From UMGS1696 sp964621165 (GTDB lineage Bacteria; Bacillota; Clostridia; Oscillospirales; CAG-272), in the NCBI GenBank assembly GCA_964621165.1, contig CAZULC010000017.1, forward strand, positions 1 through 45,778: a stretch of DNA of 45,778 nt. The letters run 5' to 3'. A model generated the notes under the pieces. It was not told the origin of the DNA, made no database searches, and saw only the letters and a list, made by a program, of their open reading frames with translations. Made by a program: the position numbers and the translations under genes. Of the stretch, positions 41,466 to 45,778 are shown one piece after another; position 1 is the first letter of the stretch, and each line of letters starts with the position of its first letter.

Positions 41466-43262
41466 ATGCTCAAACGATTTTTGGCTTACTACAAACCGCA
41501 CATGAAAATTTTCGTCCTCGATATGGCCGCTTCTCTCTGCGTGTCCCTTATCGGAATCGTCTACCCAATAGTGACGCGGACAATGCTGAACGACCTGATT
41601 CCAAACCGGAACTACCGCATGGTCGTCGTCTTCGGCCTGACGCTTCTCTGCCTCTACGGAGTGAAAATGCTGCTTAATTTCTTCATCCAGTACATCGGCC
41701 ACATGATGGGCGTGAAGATGCAGGCTCAGATGAGGCGGGATATGTTCACTCACCTTGAAAAGCTGCCCTACAGCTTCTACGACAACCATGAGACCGGTAA
41801 AATAATGTCCCGCATGACAAACGACCTGATGGACATAAGTGAACTGGCGCATCACGGTCCGGAGAACATAATCATCTCCACCATTACCATTGCGGCTTCG
41901 TTTATCTACCTCTGCACAATCAACGTTTATCTTACATTAATTATATTCGCGGCGATCCCCTTTCTGTTTCTCATTGCAATGCTTCTGAAAAATCGAATGA
42001 GGAAAGCCTTTGCCGACTCGCGAAAGTCCATCGCCGTAATCAACGCCGCCCTCGAGAGCTCCATCTCCGGCATACGGGTGACTAAAGCCTTTACCAATGC
42101 GGACAAGGAAGAGGAGAAGTTCGAAGAAGGCAACAAGTCCTTCATAAATGCACGCCGTGACGCTTACCATGCTATGGGTCAGTTCCAATCGGGGACTTCT
42201 TTTGTTACGGACGTTTTCAACGTAATCATCCTGATAGCAGGCGGTCTGTTTCTCTACAGTGGTCAGATAAGCTTTGGAGACTACTCGGCGTTTGTAGTGT
42301 CGGTCGGAATCTTCATAAACCCGGTCATGACCCTGATCAACTTCATGGAGCAGTACCAGAACGGAGTCACGGGCTTTGAACGGTTCCTTGAAATCATGGA
42401 CGAGGTGCCGGAAGCGGACAGTCCGGGTGCGGCTGATCTGGGCAAGGCTCAGGGGCATATTGAGCTGAAAGACGTCTCCTACGCCTATGTCACCGAAAAG
42501 GAAGGCGAAGACGGGGAGACTGTGGAAGAAAACGCGGTCATCGACCATCTGTCACTCGACATAAAGAAAGGCGAAATTTTTGCCCTTGTAGGACCATCCG
42601 GCGGCGGAAAAACCACAATCTGCCACCTGATTCCCCATTTCTACGACGTAAACAGCGGCAGAATTTTAATCGACGGCAAAGATATTCACGACGTAACAAT
42701 GGAGTCGCTGAGGCGGAACATCGGCATCGTACAGCAGGATATATACCTGTTCAACGCGTCAATCCGCGACAACATCCTCTACGGCAGACTTGACGCCACG
42801 GACGAGGAAGTCATCGAAGCCGCAAAACGGGCGAACATCCACGACTACATTATGTCCCTGGAGCACGGGTATGCTACAGTCATCGGCGAGCGCGGTGTCC
42901 GTTTGTCAGGCGGTCAGAAGCAGAGGCTGTCTATAGCGAGAGTATTTTTGAAAAATCCGCCCATTCTCATACTTGACGAAGCCACAAGCGCACTTGACAA
43001 CACCACGGAAATTCTGATTCAGCAGTCACTGGACGAGCTTTGTAAAGGCAGAACCACAATTGTCGTAGCTCACCGGCTGTCCACAATCAAGAACGCCGAC
43101 AGGATCGCGGTCATCTCCGAGGGAAAGGTCGTCGAGCAGGGTACCCACGAGGAGCTTCTCAAAAAAGGCGGAATGTACGCCGAGCTGTATTCGCTCCAGT
43201 TCCGTGCAAACAGCGGCGAGAGGCTGTCGGTCACTGACAAGAAGCTGATCGGGGTTAAATAA
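41466..43262 (+). CDS. ABC exporter, fused permease and ATPase (MsbA/MDR type)
   Basis: A 598-residue half-transporter. Six membrane helices lie in about residues 1-310, with the coupling segment ISGIRVTKAFTNADKE. The ATPase domain has Walker A GPSGGGKTT, the Q-loop IVQQDIYLF, signature LSGGQKQR, Walker B ILILDEATSALD and the switch His in VVAHRLST. All catalytic motifs are intact, so it can act as a homodimer exporting drugs, lipids or peptides. A short acidic insert (EKEGEDGETVEE) precedes Walker A. Its promoter carries a palindrome that suggests control by a dimeric repressor. Confidence 0.93.
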   Translation: MLKRFLAYYKPHMKIFVLDMAASLCVSLIGIVYPIVTRTMLNDLIPNRNYRMVVVFGLTLLCLYGVKMLLNFFIQYIGHMMGVKMQAQMRRDMFTHLEKLPYSFYDNHETGKIMSRMTNDLMDISELAHHGPENIIISTITIAASFIYLCTINVYLTLIIFAAIPFLFLIAMLLKNRMRKAFADSRKSIAVINAALESSISGIRVTKAFTNADKEEEKFEEGNKSFINARRDAYHAMGQFQSGTSFVTDVFNVIILIAGGLFLYSGQISFGDYSAFVVSVGIFINPVMTLINFMEQYQNGVTGFERFLEIMDEVPEADSPGAADLGKAQGHIELKDVSYAYVTEKEGEDGETVEENAVIDHLSLDIKKGEIFALVGPSGGGKTTICHLIPHFYDVNSGRILIDGKDIHDVTMESLRRNIGIVQQDIYLFNASIRDNILYGRLDATDEEVIEAAKRANIHDYIMSLEHGYATVIGERGVRLSGGQKQRLSIARVFLKNPPILILDEATSALDNTTEILIQQSLDELCKGRTTIVVAHRLSTIKNADRIAVISEGKVVEQGTHEELLKKGGMYAELYSLQFRANSGERLSVTDKKLIGVK

Positions 43263-43354
43263 AAAATCAACCGAATCCGCTTATATTACAGAGAAAATAT
43301 CCGTAATTTTACAATAAATCAACACAAGATACCGCTTTTGAGGGAGGGATAACT

Positions 43355-44179
43355 ATGGCAAAGACAAAACGCCAGCTCAGCAAAGGAAGCGAGGGAAAAA
43401 TCAGGCTCTCCGTCTCCTCGGTCCTGTCCTGCGCTGTTTTTCACCTGGTCTGCCTTCCCATGCCAACGGAAGCCGGAACGCAATTGTCCCTCGACGGTAG
43501 AGCTTCCCTCTACGGCAACGGTGCGGAGTTCGACTTGGACCGGCTCGACGGTGTGGTAAAGTCCCTTGGATTTGCGCGCAGGGTAAGTTTTGAAACCCTG
43601 AGAAAGAACCGGTTCTTCATCCTCTGCGGTGAACGCGGACGTGCCGGAATTTTACTTGGAGCCTTGTCCGAGCTGATTGCCGCCGGAGTGAACAAGATTC
43701 TGATTCTGACCGACACAACGGCCGAGCGTCAGAGAATATCCGACTCGCTGGAACTGTTCAGAAACGCCCTGAGCATAACGGTCTACACCCCCGGGGATTA
43801 CGACGACGGCGCGAGATATGAGCTGTCCGCTTCGATTCACTCCTACCTCGCCTCGCCAAAACCGGAGATTCTCGTGCTTGGACGGGACTGCATCACCAAA
43901 AAGAACAACATCATCCGCGCACCCCGCAAAAACAGTCACGGCTCCCTCAGCGGACTTATCGCACAGGCTCATCCGGTGGTGCTGATCTCATGCGAAAAGA
44001 TTGACAGCGGTCGAACAATCGGCAGGGCAGCAGGGATTTTCTCCCCCATCTGCTCATTCACCTTCTGCGGGGAGGTGAAGAACATCCACGGGTGCGTGAT
44101 TTACAAGCCGGAGAAGGCCAATGCCAAAGCGAAAGAGGAAAAACCAAAGCCGGAGCCGGAGCAAATCAGTCTGATTTGA
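43355..44179 (+). CDS. Uncharacterised protein, possible degenerate type III restriction Res-like lobe
   Basis: A 274-residue protein without firm assignment. The layout from about residue 85 recalls the first RecA-like lobe of type III restriction Res subunits: FFILCGERGRAGILLG where the Walker A would be, KILILTDTTAERQRI, EILVLGRDCITKKNNIIRAP, then HPVVLISCEK where DExx is expected, and SPICSFTFCGEVKNIHGCVIY. The nucleotide-binding residues are absent, so it is not an active helicase. A Lys/Glu/Pro-rich tail ends the protein. It has a good GGGAGGGA ribosome site and no stops, implying it is still expressed. Function unknown; the homology is a hypothesis. Confidence 0.55.
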   Translation: MAKTKRQLSKGSEGKIRLSVSSVLSCAVFHLVCLPMPTEAGTQLSLDGRASLYGNGAEFDLDRLDGVVKSLGFARRVSFETLRKNRFFILCGERGRAGILLGALSELIAAGVNKILILTDTTAERQRISDSLELFRNALSITVYTPGDYDDGARYELSASIHSYLASPKPEILVLGRDCITKKNNIIRAPRKNSHGSLSGLIAQAHPVVLISCEKIDSGRTIGRAAGIFSPICSFTFCGEVKNIHGCVIYKPEKANAKAKEEKPKPEPEQISLI

Positions 44180-44188
44180 GGAGAAATC

Positions 44189-44983
44189 ATGAAAATTGCC
44201 ACATATAATATATGGAACGAAAACAAAGGCGTCAGGGACAGGGTTCAGCTTGTACTTGATGATATCTGCGGGTCGATGCGGATGTTTTGGCATTACAAGA
44301 AATCACGCCGGATTTTTACGGGAAATTCCTGTCATCCCTGCCGGAGTACCCGTTTTCCCGGTTTGTGAAGTACTCGGATTAAGATGAAGGGCTGGCGGTG
44401 CTTAGCAAATACCCGATTTTGGACAGTACTTTTCTTCACGAGGATGAAAATTACGCGAATTCCTGTGCGCTGAACGTCATTTATTCATGCGGACATGGTA
44501 AAAATCAGCCTGACGGACGTACATCTGCCGTGGAATTCGATTCTGACAAAGGAAGAGCAGATTGTCGCGGTCAGCCGGTTCATTCATGAGCAGAAAGAAA
44601 ACGGGCTTGCCGACTATTTTACGGTGCTGGGGAACTTCAACTGTGGGATTAACTCCAGCCCTCACCGGTTCATGACAGGCGAACAGTCCATTAACGGGCA
44701 GTAAGCCAAGCCGTACTGGTACGAGGTATAGAGCGTCTACGCGGCAGTTCATGAGTGTGAGCTTTTGCCGACCCTCGACTGTGTAAACAATTCCCGGTGG
44801 AAAGGAAAGCCTGCAACCTACGCTCCTGAGAACTTCGACAGGATTTACGTGATGGACGTGAGAAACGGGTATCGGTTTGAATCAGTGGAGCTGTTCGGGA
44901 CTGAGGTGGATTCTGCGGCAGGTCTGTGTCCCAGCAGCCATTACGATTACGGCGTAGCGACGGAGATTGAGTTTTTGCGGTGA
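44189..44983 (+). pseudogene. Broken endonuclease/exonuclease/phosphatase (EEP) family gene
   Basis: The start MKIATYNIWNENKGVRDRVQ behind GAGGAG is a typical EEP N-terminus. Other frames continue with ALQEITPDFYGKFL, VLSKYPILDSTF, TDVHLPWNSILTKEEQI, VLGNFNCGINSSPHRFM (GDFN became GNFN) and SSHYDYGVATEIEF. Lesions: a frameshift near 44270, TAA near 44381, another frameshift near 44480, TAA at about 44702 and TAG at about 44728. It begins 10 bases after the previous gene, so it once shared its operon. Confidence 0.8.
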
Positions 44984-45032
44984 GGCTGCGTGAGAAAAAA
45001 CATAAAAAATCTAAAAAAATTCTAAAAAGGTA

Positions 45033-45061
45033 TTGACAAGCACCGGTTGATGTGGTATAAT
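45033..45061 (+). promoter_or_regulatory. Promoter for tRNA-Thr/tRNA-Tyr
   Basis: Perfect TTGACA (45033-45038), 17 bases, perfect TATAAT (45056-45061), about 70 bases before the first tRNA. Confidence 0.9.
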
Positions 45062-45132
45062 AACAACGTCCTCAAGAGAACACTGCAAAATGAACAAAAC
45101 GAGGACATAGGAAATAGTAAAACTGCATAAAT

Positions 45133-45207
45133 GCTGGTGTGGCTCAATGGCAGAGCAGCTGATTTGTAATCAGCAGGTTGTTGGTTCGACTCCGATCACC
45201 AGCTCCA
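45133..45207 (+). tRNA. tRNA-Thr (UGU anticodon)
   Basis: Acceptor GCTGGTG/CACCAGC, anticodon TGT in loop TTTGTAA, T-loop TTCGACT. The 3' CCA is encoded (45205-45207) and abuts the next tRNA with no spacer. Confidence 0.95.
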
Positions 45208-45289
45208 GGGGGAATTCCCGAGTGGCCAAAGGGGACAGACTGTAAATCTGCTGGCACTGCCTTCGATGGTTCGAATCCATCTTCCCCCA
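45208..45289 (+). tRNA. tRNA-Tyr (GUA anticodon)
   Basis: Acceptor GGGGGAA/TTCCCCC, anticodon GTA in CTGTAAA, long variable arm, T-loop TTCGAAT. CCA is not encoded. Confidence 0.95.
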
Positions 45290-45302
45290 TCTTCTTCAAG
45301 GA

Positions 45303-45327
45303 AGTCGCATAATGCGGCTTTTTTTTA
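45303..45327 (+). terminator. Terminator after tRNA-Tyr
   Basis: AGTCGCA-TAA-TGCGGCT hairpin (one G-U pair) followed by eight T. Confidence 0.85.
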
Positions 45328-45561
45328 TGAATTCCCCGACAGAATCAGCTTGAAGTTAGTCCGAAATTCTTTTATTTGGCCGCGCGAACCAAAAAGCTGC
45401 TCTTTTCTTTCCGGCGGACTCAGGATTCGGATGTTCTTCGGCGCGGATTTAGTAAACCATACTCAGCATTTCCGCTTGGCTGATGTTCGTCGTCTGGTTT
45501 TTCCGGAAGTAACGCCTGATTTTGGGCAAAAGAAAAAGCAGATTCATCTCTGAACCTGCCA

Positions 45562-45643
45562 TGCGGAAAACGGGACTTGAACCCGTATGGAATGCTCCAC
45601 ACGCCCCTCAAACGTGCGCGTCTGCCAGTTCCGCCACTTCCGC
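45562..45643 (-). tRNA. tRNA-Leu (GAG anticodon)
   Basis: Acceptor GCGGAAG with TTTTCCGC-type 3' strand and discriminator A. Anticodon GAG sits in loop TTGAGGG, with a long variable arm and T-loop TTCAAGT. No CCA encoded. The 45328-45561 stretch before it shows no supportable gene. Confidence 0.93.
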
Positions 45644-45673
45644 GTAATGTTATCGAATCGCTTCGACTTTATT

Positions 45674-45702
45674 ATTATACCACCCGAAAGAGGATTTGTC
45701 AA
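45674..45702 (-). promoter_or_regulatory. Promoter for tRNA-Leu
   Basis: Minus strand TTGACA (45697-45702), 17 bases, TATAAT (45674-45679); both boxes are perfect consensus. Confidence 0.9.
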
Positions 45703-45778
45703 GGCCTTTTTGCAAATTTTTTAAAGTTTTTTGTGTTGTCAATAGATATGACCCATATTACAGAAAGTCCCAAACCTA

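Noticed and set aside
44189..44983. Stop-codon recoding instead of gene decay
   Set aside because: The region also has frameshifts, and intact genes in the window end with TAA, TAG and TGA.

Overview
The window looks like chromosome from an uncultured, gut-type Clostridia (Firmicutes), most likely near Oscillospirales/Ruminococcaceae. This is inferred from several things: the gene orders lepB-rbgA-rnhB-yraN and tig-clpP-clpX, a YqeG-type phosphatase, strong Shine-Dalgarno sites, near-consensus TTGACA-N17-TATAAT promoters, orphan solute-binding lipoproteins and a TetR/small-membrane-protein locus. No 16S rRNA gene is present, so the placement is not firm. The code is standard: TAA, TAG and TGA all end intact genes.

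Layout. 1-1900 is decayed DNA: an IS481-type transposase remnant cut by the window edge, then a sigma-70-like gene broken by stops and indels in A-runs. 2030-6540 (minus) is a Gld-like ABC operon (ATPase, permease, auxiliary protein, DUF4340 protein). 6870-9380 holds an MreB-like actin and a MATE exporter. 9540-14490 is a housekeeping run: rpsT, lepB, rbgA, rnhB, yraN, an M19 dipeptidase and a metallophosphoesterase. 14615-18360 is tig, clpP and clpX. clpX has its own promoter and a leader predicted to fold into a three-way junction. 18456-24915 has a TetR regulator fused to a membrane peptide, then minus-strand genes: an M24 peptidase, a YqeG phosphatase, a Gfo/Idh/MocA dehydrogenase, a GH43-like glycosidase, an unknown protein and an MFS carrier.

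25250-28510 carries two tandem paralogous solute-binding lipoproteins with no permease beside them. 28597-30792 is a divergent DNA-damage pair, SRAP and a Y-family polymerase. 31036-35845 is a sugar region: an AraC regulator, a secreted two-module protein with a sortase-like tail, and rhaA-rhaD for L-rhamnose breakdown. The kinase rhaB is not in the window. 36013-36098 is tRNA-Ser, followed by a papain-like amidase-domain gene.

36926-39556 encodes the most striking protein: a TetM/EF-G-like ribosomal GTPase joined to a C-terminal YacP/Rae1-type NYN endonuclease. This suggests one polypeptide that enters the ribosomal A site and cuts mRNA. azlC-azlD, an ABC exporter with a perfect 18-bp palindrome inside its promoter, an unknown protein that may be a decayed type III restriction Res lobe, and a broken EEP-family phosphatase gene follow. 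The window ends with tRNA-Thr and tRNA-Tyr (plus) and tRNA-Leu (minus).

Functionally it is a core-genome segment (protein quality control, ribosome assembly, cell shape, secretion) mixed with carbohydrate uptake and breakdown genes and small patches of gene decay. No CRISPR array, prophage or intact insertion sequence was seen.
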